Below, piece after piece: positions 37,501-47,609 of a stretch of 64,000 bases of DNA. The notes below the pieces were generated by a model. It was not told where the DNA came from. It saw only the letters and a list, made by a program, of their open reading frames with translations, and searched no databases. Position 1 is the stretch's first letter. Each line of letters starts with the position of its first letter. Made by a program: the position numbers and the translations under genes. Source of the stretch: Toxonevra muliebris (taxonomy: Eukaryota; Arthropoda; Insecta; Diptera; Pallopteridae); the NCBI GenBank assembly GCA_963691655.1, contig OY829329.1:20536708-20600707 (forward strand), given 5' to 3'.

Positions 37501-40354
37501 CAATTTCTTTATCATTTTCATTCTCTTCATCGCTCGATTCTATTAATTTTTTAATTTTTTTCTCTTTCTCCTTGTTGGTAGTAGTAATAGAACTTGCATT
37601 CTCCTTGTCACTTTCATTTAAAATTTCATTATTACTATCAATATGAAGACGTTTCTGTTTAGCATCAATAACATCAGAAGCACCAACACTAACACTAACA
37701 ATATAATCTATATCATCGTTGTTTTCATGCCTTCTCATCGATGACATTGTCGAATGGCTGTCATTTGAATTTGAATCAGTTTCAAAAATCTCAGATTGTA
37801 TATATTTCGCCAGTGATACACCGTCATCATATTCATCGATTGGTTTTTTTTCAGTTTGTTGTGATGGCATATCATCTTTTTCATATATTTGCGAGAGTTT
37901 CATTTCTTCTACAGGGGCAACAACTTCCTCAGCGATCGCTTCATCATTAATCAATGGCGCACAAATTTCAACTTTCACCTTATTACGGACGACTTTCTTA
38001 ACTATTGATTTTTCAATTTCAAAATTCAACACCGTTGCATCACTATCACCACATGATGATGAATCTGTTGATGATGAATCGCTACTACTTTCCAGCAATA
38101 CTTTCTTATTTTTTTTATTAAGTTTACGTAATTTACGTGCTGATGATTTCGGTTTTTTGGGTTCAGTTTGTTGTGATTGTTCAATGTAATCGTTTTGATT
38201 GTAAGCTAACGATTTAAATATAAGAAATTGTTCTTTTATATATTTTAGCAATTTATCATCGATATTAGTTTTTGATTTAGCAAATGCTGTAAAGTCATTG
38301 TATAACGCCTTGGCAAATGCAGTAAATAGCTCTAATTTATTCTCACTACTTTTGGAGGAAGTATTCATGGTGTTGACAATGCATAGTAGATCGAAAGCTT
38401 CATCAAATTCCATATGCTCTAGAGGTTCTGAGCAATTTTCTTGCATTTCTATATCAGTTTCGATTTCGGTTTCGGATTCTTCAACTTTATTGGTGGATAT
38501 AGTTTTTAATGATTTTAATGATGTGTTGGTAGTGGTAGTAATAGTAGCAGATTTTATTAGATTTTCAATTGTTGTTGTTTCAAGTTCAGCATTAACTTTA
38601 TCGAGTGATTTTGTAGCAATTGCGGCTTTTGATGATGTCTCTTCTGTTTTTGAAGAAGTTTCTTCTGTTTTTAAAGAAGTGTCTTCTGCTTTTGAAGAAG
38701 TTTCTTCTGTTTTTGAAAGAGTTTCTTCAACTTTTGATGCTGTCTCTTTTGCTTTTAAAGAAGTTTCTTTTGCTTTTGATAAAGTTTCATCTGCTTTTGT
38801 TAAAGTTTCATCGGATTTGGTTAAAGTTTCATCTGCTTTTGTTACATTTTCTTCAGCTTTTGATATAATTTTTTCTGGTTCTAATATAATTGCATCTGCA
38901 TTTGAAGAGGTTTCGTCTGTTTTAGATAATTTCGACATTTCTTCTGATTTGATTGACATTTCTTCTTCAGCTGCTGCTATTATTTCCTTAACAATCGCTG
39001 AATTTTCAGCAATTTCAATTTCTTTTTTGATATCAGCATCGAGTTTTTCAAAATGAATATCTTCTTCAGTTTTCATTGACTCACTTTTATTTGTACTGCC
39101 CAATTCACTTGCTGTTGTTTCAACATATTCAGCATAATCTTCTGCTATCACAGCATCAATTATATTTTGCACAAATAAATCTCTATCATCATCATCATAT
39201 GTTTGAGAGTTTTCAACTAATTCATCTTTAGAATTAATATTCGATTTGGGTTTTTCATTGTCTTCATCAACAATCTGAAATGTATTTATGCTCTCTAAAA
39301 TTTTCTCTACAAAATCTGTAAGTTCTGGAGTAATTTTATTACTATTATTGTTATTATTTGCGGTAGTTATCGCAGTTGAAGAATTGTTGGTAATTTTATT
39401 CAAAATATGATTTATTAAATTATGCCGCAGTGTATTCTCGTGTGCATTGATCTCTTGTGTCGTATAATTATGATCACTCATTATACTTGAAATATCTAAA
39501 TTATCATCTAAATCAGTTTTTTCACATTCTGACACAACTGCAAGTTTCTTATCTTCTTCACTGGAAATGCCGCTAACGCTTGCACTTTTTTTATTGAAAT
39601 GATTCATTGGAAATTTCAAAAATTCCTCCATTGAATCATTTGAATTATTTAATTGATTCTCCAATTCATCATTTTCATCATCGCTAGCGCCTAATTCAGG
39701 ACTCTGTGATGTTGAATAGATTTCAATTTCATTGTTATCATCATCATTGTGTAGAAAATATTCGGGTGCCAAATGGTTTTCAATTATCTCTTCAGATTCA
39801 CATGAAAATTCCATTTTTATATTTAAATTTTCCATATCGGTGCTGATTTCCATGTCATCGTTGTTGATATTTTTTATATCGTCCACGTTGCTACGTTGCT
39901 TCATATCTCCTACTTTTGTGGGTTTATCATTATTACTGTCATCATTATCACCGTCATCATTTTTAACTTCATTAATATCCCCATCATCATTATTCCCATC
40001 ATCATTATCACTATCATCATCATTAGGATTTTGTTCTTGACTTATGGTAGTGGTGACGGTGGATTTAAATATAATATCATCATTAAATCCATTAAATTCT
40101 TCTTCATCACTTTTTACACCGTCATCATTATCTTCATCGTTTTTGGGACAATCATTTAATAAATTCGCTTCAACTTCATCTGTATTCAGTGAATGAAATT
40201 CATTCAAGTTTATATTCATGTAATCATCTAGAATTGGTGCTTGTTGATCATGGCTGCCATTGTTGTCGTCCTCGTCGTCATCATCGAAGGCAGTCATAAT
40301 GGCATCTTGAAGCGTATTCAAGGCAGCTCGTTCTAACTCTTCTGTTGCATTCAT
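19594..40354 (-). CDS. XNP: XNP/ATRX SNF2-family chromatin remodeller (18 coding exons)
   Basis: DNA-dependent ATPase of the ATRX branch of SNF2 proteins, a nuclear heterochromatin and H3.3-deposition factor. Exons, 5' to 3': 40354-37497, 36468-36300, 35918-34989, 34906-34740, 32062-31869, 31801-31664, 31593-31418, 31338-31258, 31191-31048, 30967-30750, 28004-27910, 27829-27525, 27456-27335, 27243-27035, 26969-26942, 23945-23879, 23774-20911, 19699-19594. All junctions are GT-AG and phases agree; total 8871 nt, 2956 aa. Walker A GLGKT lies near residues 1313-1317, the ATRX-type DEGH box near 1447-1450, TGTPIQNN follows, DYYRLDG near 1739-1745, then [11 protein letters not shown] and the IFRLGQ motif [10 protein letters not shown] after the helicase is also ATRX-like. 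The ATG is the first Met after an in-frame TGA a few codons upstream. No cysteine-rich ADD domain is visible, as expected for flies. Small exons 15 and 16 are the least certain. Confidence 0.95.
19700..20910 (-). repeat. XNP last intron: A-rich repeats and a 14-bp tandem
   Basis: The intron is almost entirely A/T, with A on the plus strand and so T in the transcript. A (TATATATAAAAAAA)n array lies at about 20306-20402. A dispersed motif, AACTGAAGATAATAAAAAA, recurs near 20176, 20478 and 20578 with a degraded copy near 20765. Confidence 0.8.
20911..23774 (-). CDS. XNP: XNP coding exon 17: long Ser/Ala/Gln/Asn-rich C-terminal region
   Basis: A single 2864-nt exon adds about 954 low-complexity residues after the helicase. 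Visible are a Gly/Met-rich patch, poly-Ala runs of up to about 13 residues, poly-Gln and poly-Ser runs, and short [11 protein letters not shown] repeats. The exon begins with CAA just before ATG CAG TCA, joined in phase 0 to small exon 16. It ends AAAAG|GTAAAC, so intron retention gives an immediate stop; the last exon (19699-19594) otherwise adds a basic tail ending KRPRLE. The D. melanogaster protein (about 1,300 aa from memory) does not have an extension of this size. The role is unknown; such sequence often drives condensate formation. Confidence 0.88.
24346..25440 (-). pseudogene. LOA/I-type non-LTR retrotransposon fossil in an XNP intron
   Basis: Domains appear in the right order on the minus strand: [17 protein letters not shown] (RT motif A, about 25340), [20 protein letters not shown] (motif B, about 25160), [14 protein letters not shown] (motif C, with YADD altered to YVSD, about 25050). 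RNase H follows with VYTDASKSE (about 24480) and SIFQAEYM (about 24410). Stops and frameshifts are frequent. It sits between XNP exons 15 and 16 in the same orientation as the gene. Confidence 0.85.
26395..26790 (-). pseudogene. LTR-retrotransposon gag fragment
   Basis: Minus-strand reading gives [40 protein letters not shown] and LMRELIERN, then a stop. After a small break come [16 protein letters not shown] and a [20 protein letters not shown] stretch. The pattern (aLxGxAxxWYW ... W..l...l...F ... v..yf..) is that of Ty3-type retrotransposon gag proteins. It lies in the XNP intron just after exon 15. No LTR or pol was recognised. Confidence 0.65.
28140..29560 (-). pseudogene. LOA/I-type non-LTR element, 3' part, in an XNP intron
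   Basis: Minus-strand pieces are [12 protein letters not shown] (late RT, about 29450) and a C-terminal zinc-knuckle-like segment, [20 protein letters not shown] then [14 protein letters not shown] (28390-28250). The downstream 3' end (about 28145-28180) is nearly the same as the 3' end of the copy at 56.6 kb (shared CACTGCGA-CTAAAA segment). The same family is therefore present twice, both minus. Confidence 0.8.
29570..30300 (+). pseudogene. LOA/I-type non-LTR element, 5' RT part, inverted
   Basis: Plus-strand reading gives [40 protein letters not shown] (RT start, GPDGIxPxLLQKG ... WRxxxVxFIPKPGK) at 29585-29755, and [13 protein letters not shown] (motif A region, LGVFLDIEGAF) near 30090. 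It abuts the minus-strand 3' part head to head, as expected for a 5'-inverted insertion of one element. Confidence 0.75.
32063..34739 (-). other. XNP intron 4 with degenerate CTGCTAC/CTGTTAC repeats
   Basis: A 2.68-kb intron. From 32240 to 34620 a loose motif recurs irregularly: CTGCTAC or CTGTTAC, about 10 T-rich bases, CAATC-x-TGATAC, and CAGTGACT. I cannot assign it to a known element; it may be an old tandem repeat. Confidence 0.5.
32505..33163. mobile_element. Long inverted repeat (foldback/MITE-like) in XNP intron 4
   Basis: Arms at 32505-32594 and 33075-33163 are about 85% alike as reverse complements over 90 bp (shared CCAATATAAAAT, TTACCTTGTACA, CATAGCT, GAGAGTTGTTT-type and ATTACTTA blocks). 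The two arms give related peptides (LSN..LP.M.NN.L.AMK.VQGKIK.ILYW). The 480-bp centre shows no transposase. Confidence 0.75.
34989..35918 (-). CDS. XNP: XNP coding exon 3: pre-helicase region and Walker A
   Basis: The exon encodes 310 residues in phase 0. It starts [19 protein letters not shown], passes through an acidic serine-rich stretch and a basic coiled segment, and enters the SNF2_N domain ([18 protein letters not shown]). It ends at the ATP-binding P-loop [10 protein letters not shown], right at the donor. The acceptor is preceded by a TTTTTTCATAG tract. Exon 2, which precedes it, ends at an ideal donor (GAA|GTGAGT). Confidence 0.9.
36470..37496 (-). repeat. XNP intron 1: A-rich simple sequence
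   Basis: About 1 kb of nearly pure A/T plus ACTAAAAA motifs on the plus strand (T-rich in the transcript). A tandem of about 30 bp, (ATAAATAAATAATAAAAAATAATT), lies at 37366-37476. Confidence 0.8.
37497..40354 (-). CDS. XNP: XNP coding exon 1: acidic, disordered N-terminus
   Basis: This exon encodes residues 1-952 and ends in phase 2 at AAAG|GTAAAT. The protein is dominated by Asp/Glu/Asn/Ser runs (poly-D/N stretches within the first 200 residues) and has few cysteines, so there is no ADD zinc finger. Residues about 490-578 form a seven-residue tandem repeat of the type K-x-E-E-T-S-S, encoded by 21-bp repeats at roughly 38620-38880. The region is likely disordered and may bind partners; that is inference. 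If the intron were retained, translation would stop at once because the donor reads AGG TAA. Confidence 0.9.
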
Positions 40355-40379
40355 ATTTTCATAGACTAACGTTGCTTGT

Positions 40380-42240
40380 CATAAGAATCTGAAATGAATT
40401 ACTGATAAGTTTTAAGTTTTTAACTTCAAGGTTAATAAAAATTTGAGTTCATTTGAGTCATGTTTTTTTTCCAAAAGCAATGAATATTCAGGTTATTCCA
40501 ACATGAATACCCTAGAAATGCACTATGCTGATAATAACAGATTATGATTTAACGGGAAAGAACTGATAACTTTTTCTTTGAATATAGGGTCATAACAATT
40601 TAAAAGCCAACAAACAGTATGATAAAAGCAATTTCGCGTATAATCTTCCATGAAAATAATAGCAAATAATAACCGTCAGGTGTATCAATTCTTTTTTACT
40701 TATCAATGAAGATGCAACAAGAATATGCATTTACTAATTCTGTATGCAGTGTTCACAGAATTCCCAGTTTCAACAGGAGAATACACAAACCTGACCTAAA
40801 AAATATGAAGCTATCAATTTCTTATCCCGTAAATTTTATGTTTGAATAAAAAAAAAAACTTAGAAGGTTCTCATTTGGCCTAGATACATGTGCCTTAATG
40901 TCTTCATTTTTATTAAATCTTCAAGGTGAAACATATGAGCGTATATTCGAAAATCACATACTAAATTATACAATTTATTTACTTGCTAATATCAAGCAAA
41001 TCAACAATATGGGCACACTATGGTTCCCTATTCCCGATTCCGCTTCCCAAAAATCAGAGCTTATTCAATATCAACAGCGCGATTTACTTTATCCGCCACA
41101 AACTTGTCCTGAACAAAAACCTAATAGTACGGGCATTTCCCCTATTATCATTTGATGCTTTTCCAAAAATTACGTTTCAATTATTCGTCATCACGTTTTT
41201 ACATTTGCAATTTTTTATCAGATTCTTTTCCATTGTTTTTTTTTTTCTATTTTTGCACTTTATTTTTGTGTACACGAATTTGTTTTGGCTCATCGTTATA
41301 TATTTGCACTTGTACCCCATTTTTCTTTCCGCCCTGGTTTCTTTTATCACATTAGCTTGTATCTTTTACCTTTCTTACACTCCGTTTAACATGTCCTCTA
41401 AAATTATACAGCTTTTATTACACTTTTATCGCTATAAATTATTAAAAATGAAATTTTAATCAATTTTAAAGAACATTTCCAAATCTGCTTTTAGGTTTTA
41501 AAGAAGTTAAGTTGGGTGCAATTCGAAACCAAAAACAATTTAGTTAATACACGGTTGCAAATTCATATAAATGAAAGGTGGCAGTTAAATTATTATAATG
41601 AGAACTTGGAAAATTATCAAACAAAATTGTTCCCGAAGACAAATTCTTCTCTTTTGTGAAAAAAAAAAATATTGCAGGCAACAACTCAACATTTTAGGTA
41701 AAAGCTCTCAAGATCGGAATAATTTGAATATGACAATTTTTTGCTTGTCCTAATTTGATTTTCAGAGCAAATCACCTGTCTTTTTCACAAAGATTTTCAT
41801 GCTTGCGCTCGTGTAAGCCGTCACAAAGTGCTTTCAACAGATTTTTATACGGCAATTTTAAATGTTTAGACTGCTTGTAGACTAGGAACTATGCTCTCAC
41901 TAGTAATGGTAGTGGACAAAATTTACAGCAACCACTATGATTAGTAGCAGTGGTAGTGGAATACTTTCAGAAAACTTAGTGGACGGAAGTTTGAATACTA
42001 CTAAATATATTTTAATGATAGCTGAAAAAATTTGGTGGTAGTGGAGTTTTAGTGAAAAATTGAAGCAAAGAAAAAACTGCTTATTTTACGTAATGCTATT
42101 TTAAGATTGCATATCGAAAATTCAATATGTTGCGCTAAGTTACATCATGTTTCTGTAATCAAGGTCATCCCATTTTTTTATATCAACACAATTTTAAAAT
42201 ATACTATTTTGTATATTCTGTGAATTCTAAAAAGCACGAA
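40380..42240. other. Divergent upstream region of XNP and the 183-aa gene
   Basis: No coding region is supported here. A likely 5'-UTR splice acceptor for XNP lies near 40390 on the minus strand (TTCATTTCAG). Around 41900-42050 TAGTGG motifs recur. Confidence 0.4.
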
Positions 42241-42261
42241 TGGCACGATGTAATTGATTGT

Positions 42262-42445
42262 TTGTCAAATAAGACGAGGAAACTAGTTGCTCACAGCTGT
42301 CAAATTGTTGTAGAAAAAGAAGGGATCTAAAGAGGGTATTCCCCCTCTTACTATTACATTTGGCAGTCGCAAGGAACTAGTTTCCTCTGGATTTCACTTT
42401 GTCAGATTCAATTAAATTTGACACCATGTAGGCAATTTCACATAG
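42262..42445. mobile_element. MITE-like inverted repeat upstream of the 183-aa gene
   Basis: GAGGAAACTAGTT near 42276 is matched by AACTAGTTTCCTC near 42376. The outer right side, TTTCACTTTGTCAGATTCAA, is almost the same as the reverse complement of 63385-63411, so both belong to one dispersed family. Confidence 0.55.
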
Positions 42446-42709
42446 AAAACTCTCTTTTTGGCTCTTTGCCATTGACCAGACATTGGACAAAATTCTCACT
42501 ATTGCCATTTGACAATTATTTTTCGAGTTTTAAAAATCTTTCAAATTGAATTTATGAATCATCTGATTCATCCTGTGTGTCGCCTATTCTTCCGCATTAT
42601 CTAAATGAAAGCGTATATATTTCTTACCGATGTGATTTTAATAAAATAAACAAAGAAATTTGTGTTCTTTTAAACACATTTTAAATAAATAGTAGAAATT
42701 CAATACAAA

Positions 42710-43343
42710 ATGTCAACATCCAATAAAAAGAAAACATCATTTAACGACAAACAGAAACAAAAATCAGCCACATTAGAAATAACATCGAAAATCAACGAAA
42801 AGAAACCCGCCAAAACAACAAAAACTAAACGTAGCTACACCAAAGTACATAGAAGAAAAGTGCCTAAACAAAAATTAGAAGAAATATTGAAAATAATTAA
42901 AGATCCTGAACACACGTTTTGGTTGGATCGTAATGCATCATGCGGTGAAGCAATTCACCATGAAGACGATAATGAAACAATGCATTCCGAATTACATGGC
43001 TTAAATTTAGAAATGGCACGCATGTGCTTAATGCGTCGAGACTGGCGGAATTTAGCAAAAATCCTGACCATGAGTAATCCAAGTGGTATACGATCGAATA
43101 GCTTTCTATATCCACTTTGTGTTAAGGTGATAAGATTTGTTAATATACTTTTTTATATTTAAAAAACAAATATGTATTAATCTAAATATACTTTCCTGTC
43201 TTTTACAGTATGCTACAATTTGTTTATCCCATAATGATGAACCTTTACTGAATGCTTATTTAAATTCGCTAACATCTTCTGCAACAAGCGATGTAATTAT
43301 AAGGAGATGTACACAATATTTACACTCAAAACAATCAGATTAA
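42710..43343 (+). CDS. Small two-exon gene, possible TAF1A-like protein (183 aa)
   Basis: Exons 42710-43126 and 43209-43343 join in phase 0 (GTTAAG|GTGATA ... TTTTACAG|TATGCT). The ATG sits in a good fly start context (CAAAATG). Residues 1-50 are Lys/Thr-rich and basic; the rest is helical, with a core ELHGLNLEMARMCLMRRDW that resembles an alpha-helical repeat. The spacing of this RRDW-x-NLA segment recalls the Pol I factor TAF1A family, but this is pattern memory, not a proven match. The gene is divergent from XNP (about 2.4 kb between starts) and convergent with Maf1. Intact frame, splice signals and a poly(A) signal close behind the stop support a real gene. Confidence 0.75.
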
Positions 43344-43349
43344 TTAAAG

Positions 43350-43355
43350 AATAAA
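43350..43355 (+). terminator. Poly(A) signal of the 183-aa gene
   Basis: A canonical AATAAA begins 7 nt after the TAA stop of the small plus-strand gene. Confidence 0.6.
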
Positions 43356-43359
43356 GAGA

Positions 43360-44775
43360 AACTGTTAATATTTTTTATTAAAAACAAGTTTGTAATCAAC
43401 TTTTACTGGCAAATTAATGGGCAAGTATTTCGGCTAACTAGGACGATGGATGTATTCGAGAGTTCCTTTATTTTCTGTTCTCCCACTGAATGCAACGAAC
43501 GCACTAGCAATCCGACACAAAGCGGCAACTGTCGTAAATCGCTCCCATGGAATTCCTGTGATTTTCAATGGGAGGAACAGACTGAAAAGTTATTTGAATA
43601 GCTGCTATTGATTTTTTACGGATTCTATGGTAAGTTCTCCAAGTCTTTAATGGTGTTATAGCATTATTGAAATATTCTACACTAAAACAGTGCTTCAATG
43701 TATTTGCGAGTTCACATTGCTCAAGATATCAGAAAAGTTAAATAAAAAGATTTGCCTTTTTTTTATAATTAACGTTTTATTCCAAGCATATACTAAGTGT
43801 ATGTAATATTTGTATACATATATATACTTTTAAATTGTAAATTATAAGAAAATTCTCTTTTTTTTTTTGTTCTGAATTAGTAAGAATCTCTTTTGAATAT
43901 GTGTGCTATTATTATTAGTATTTTCATAAACTATTAGTATTTTAATCCATATATTTTTATTGTATTTTTCTTATGCAAGTGCATGATTGTGAAAGAAAAT
44001 CAAAAAAAAAAAAAAAAAAGAAAGAAAAAACGATTAAAGCAGGAAGGCATAAAAAGCAAATGCTTAAAATTAGATATCAATTGATTATTATGAGAATTAT
44101 ATTCTGCTTATTAATTACAAAGAATATTCAGAAAGAAAAGAAAAAAGTTTTTGTTTATTTTTGAAACGATTTAAGGAAATATTTAGATTCCATATTTTTT
44201 TTTAATTTTAATTAATGAAAGAAAAAAACTACAAACTAAATTTGTTAAACAATTATTATTAGTAATTAAATTGAATTAAATTTTAATTGGCATCGCGTAT
44301 ATTTAAAGTCACAAATTCTCACACCGCAGCTCTCACCTGCTTTTATGCCAATAAATATACCAATAAAGATTTCATACTCTTTTTTTTCATATATAAATTT
44401 TCATGTATGTGTAGTTTTTATATGTAGTAATAGGTTTTTTATATCAACTCATTCATTTCGTTCTGATAGTTGTATACGTTTAAAACGCATATCATTATTA
44501 AATAAGTAGCTTGGCTAATTCGGTGAAAGAAGTGCAATTCCATTTTGGTGATGGTGTCAATTGATTGAATTGCATCGCATTTGAATGCAACGTTTGACAA
44601 AATTCAATATCTTATTAGTACCAATAGATTTGTTTGTTTTGACCTTTGGTCATGTATAATGCACTTTGTCAAAGTTTGTTTTCAAAAAGTTTTAACACAG
44701 AAAATAGTTCATTCGCGAGCAGCAGCAGCATACTACGCCCTGTCCCATAGCTACCATTTTTTTCAACATTTTCAT
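43360..44775. other. Convergent 3' region between the 183-aa gene and Maf1
   Basis: No gene recognised. An A-rich stretch (43988-44005) produces a Lys-rich fake frame. Maf1 3' UTR probably occupies part of this; a TTTATT (minus AATAAA) is at 44154. Confidence 0.4.
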
Positions 44776-47575
44776 TTAGTAACCATCTTCCTCCATGGAA
44801 AAATCAGATGAGTCGCCACCATAAATTGAGCTGTAATTAATAAGGTAATTTAATAAATTCATATTTTATTTAGTTGTTTAGATTTCTTACTTGACAGCGC
44901 GACTGGTAAAGAATACAATACGCTTCAATTTCTTATTATAAAAGAAATAATTAAATGACCATAAACATCCTGGCTCTCCAAATGGATCAGAACTTAAATC
45001 TGGATTATAGCTGTATATATCGCATTCCGACAAATTGATTTCATCATCAATTGCCGACCACAGCGGCTGACGCAAAACTTGATATTGATCTCCAGCCAAT
45101 GCTGACAAATTTGAATGAACTGAGGTCATGACCCATTGTAGTGAGGGTTCCTTGCTAAATTCATGCGACTGGAATTAGAAAGAAAATTTAAAATATTATT
45201 TGGGATTGCAAAATTTAGTTTAGTATTTGTCATATATTTTTTTTTTCGTTTCTTCCAAATTTTTATGATATTTCTTTACGTTTTTTTCTTGGTTTATATT
45301 TTTTTTATTTAATTTTTTAGTTTTATTCTTCTTCTTCTTTTTTATGGTGCCATTTTTTTTTTTTTGTGGTAAGGAACACTGGTTATCAAAAGTTTGTTTA
45401 CGTTTGATTGTTTATTTTTTATGTTGTTATTGCCGTGTTGTACTATTGCTTTCGTCAGCTGATTTTGAAATTCAGAGCACTCCGCCATTATGGCCGCAAC
45501 AACAAACCCCTGTTGTTGTTGTTATTGCCGTGGTAAATTGGTTGTACTGCTGCTATCACCTTATATACAAATTTTCTAAATCTTTTGACTTTTTAACATA
45601 AATATTAACTGAATATTTTCTCGAATGTTCTCAAACAACCGCGAGATAATGAACTTTTTTAGCGCCTTTTTAAATTAAAACTCTAACTAAAAAAAAAAAT
45701 TGTTTTCTTTTTAATTATTATTTACATTCAGATTATAAATGCTATCAGTAAATTTTTACCTTAGTTCACTTATCAAATAAGACTCTTATTGTAGTATATG
45801 GGTTAATGACCTAATAGTTTTTTTTTTAAGAATTAGATACTTATTAAGTATTTACTAATAATGCAGCAAAGTTATGCGAATGTTAAATATTATCATAACT
45901 TTAAAGAAAACGTATCTAATCAGCAAATTTTTAAGCCTAGTTTTAGGAATGAGGTCATTAAAAAAGAGTTTAAAAATTTTTTTATAAATTTTTCTGATAT
46001 CAATTTTCATTTCACTTTGTGATATAATAAATTTTTTTCCAGTAGTTTTCCTTTCCTTTTCATGAAAACAAACTAAAAATAAACAATATTAATAGATTGA
46101 TTAGAGGGAAATCAGATTATCACTGTGGCTCTTTAACCTTAGAATAATAATAGATGACTGAGATTCGAAACTATAAGATAATGTGCAATAAAAATTCACA
46201 TAAACTTTTCCCCCTAACTTGAAGCATTCAAGTCTCGGCAATATTTTGGCCAGTTAAGAATGTCAATCCATCAAACTGCCTAGAATCACAAGTCTTTACA
46301 AATATGTTGAGCTGTTTCAAAACCAAGTTCAGAAAATGTCTTCAAGCAGCTTGAATCATCTACTATTTTAAGTAAAATAACTAGCAAGTGACTAAATTGA
46401 TACCAATATTGAAATTGTTCCAGACGAATATGCTTCTCTATATCTTTCACTTTGCAATTCATGAGTCAGTTTTTTCTTTTTTTCCTGGAAATAATTTCAG
46501 ATAAAAAAAAAATTTTTATTGCATTTACCATATCGTCAGTTTAGAGGTATAACTTATTACGCAATTTATTTGAAGAAAAAAGAAATTTGAATTTTAAAAT
46601 TATTTGAAAGTTTTTTTTTTTTTAAGAAATAAGCCTTCTCATTTAAATGAGATGAACAATTTTCGCAAAAAGATGATATTTGAAATCATACGGGGAAAGT
46701 AAATATCCCACAATATACTTTCTAAAATCCTCTCATTATTTATACTCAATATCCTCTCTACACATTTGAAATGACCAGTGCCATGGTGAAATTATTTATA
46801 AGGTGATAGCAAGATTTCAACAATTTCACCTTGAGTCGGACACCAGCCACAAAAAAAATGTTAAAATCAGCAGTACAAGACAATAACAACACGTCTTTGT
46901 TGTTGCGGCTATAATGACGGGATGGAGTGAATGTCGAAATGGCGAAAAGTAAACAATGATTTTGACCGCCATTGATGTTGACCACAAAGGAAGAAGAATG
47001 AATTGTTGGTAACTTCACCTGGTATAAATTCACTTTGACCAGAGCTCTATATTTCTAGCTAGTGGTGCTTTTCGACTTTCTGAACAGTTAAACCTTTCTT
47101 GCTGTAGCTAAACAATAACCTGTCGAACATATTAGTGCTCTATATTGTTTAGTCCTCATATACATACACATGTATTTGCTTACTTTGTAAAAATTCAACT
47201 TAAAAAAACAAAAATTACCTTGGCATCAGAGAAATCATAATCCGGTTCAAATGATGCATTCAGCGTAGCAATCAAATGAAAAAGAGTCTTACGCGAGATG
47301 GTATCACACAAGATGACACCCTCATCACCGGACTGGCTGTTATTGCGATTAAAGTTCGGCGATAGATCGGCCAATGTCTGCGGTGGCGATAGAGCTTGCA
47401 AGTCATGCGGTCCAACGCCATGTATTTCAGAGGTGAAACGTTTATAGAGCGCTTTATCGGCAGCGACCATTTTGCATGAATAGCTTTCAATGCGACCGAA
47501 TATAGTGCTACTACCGGTTTGTATGGACAGAGCATTATTAATAGCCTCAAAACGGGAGCTTTCAAGTAATTTCAT
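44776..47575 (-). CDS. Maf1: Maf1, repressor of RNA polymerase III
   Basis: Nuclear/cytoplasmic phospho-regulated protein that binds Pol III and shuts down tRNA and 5S transcription under stress. Three exons: 47575-47219, 45168-44891, 44830-44776 (357+278+55 nt, 229 aa plus stop), with clean GT-AG junctions. The N-terminus reads [16 protein letters not shown] and IESYSCKM (A box). [13 protein letters not shown] and PDYDFS follow, then [10 protein letters not shown] at the start of exon 2. The C box contains [15 protein letters not shown] and [19 protein letters not shown]. All are close to human MAF1 (256 aa); the acidic tail is shorter. An in-frame upstream Met at 47605 exists, but the chosen start matches the family. 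Intron 1 is 2.05 kb and holds an inverted repeat. Confidence 0.96.
45430..47010. repeat. Two inverted copies of a dispersed repeat in Maf1 intron 1
   Basis: The segment at 45478-45575 (CCGCCATTATGGCCGCAACA ... TGCTATCACCTTATA) matches the reverse complement of 46798-46925 (CCGTCATTATAGCCGCAACA ... TTGCTATCACCTTATAAA). It is part of a repeat family, inverted with a spacer of about 1.2 kb. The family is unidentified. Confidence 0.65.
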
Positions 47576-47609
47576 GGTTGTTGTTGTTGTTCGTATTTGT
47601 GACAATTGA

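Noticed and set aside
37719..40159. Long plus-strand open frames opposite XNP exon 1 (up to 252 codons)
   Set aside because: Antisense shadows of the D/E/S-rich coding exon, whose codon bias removes stops on the other strand.
40898..41459. Three overlapping plus-strand frames upstream of the 183-aa gene
   Set aside because: Phe/Leu-rich translation of AT-rich DNA without start context, introns or domains.
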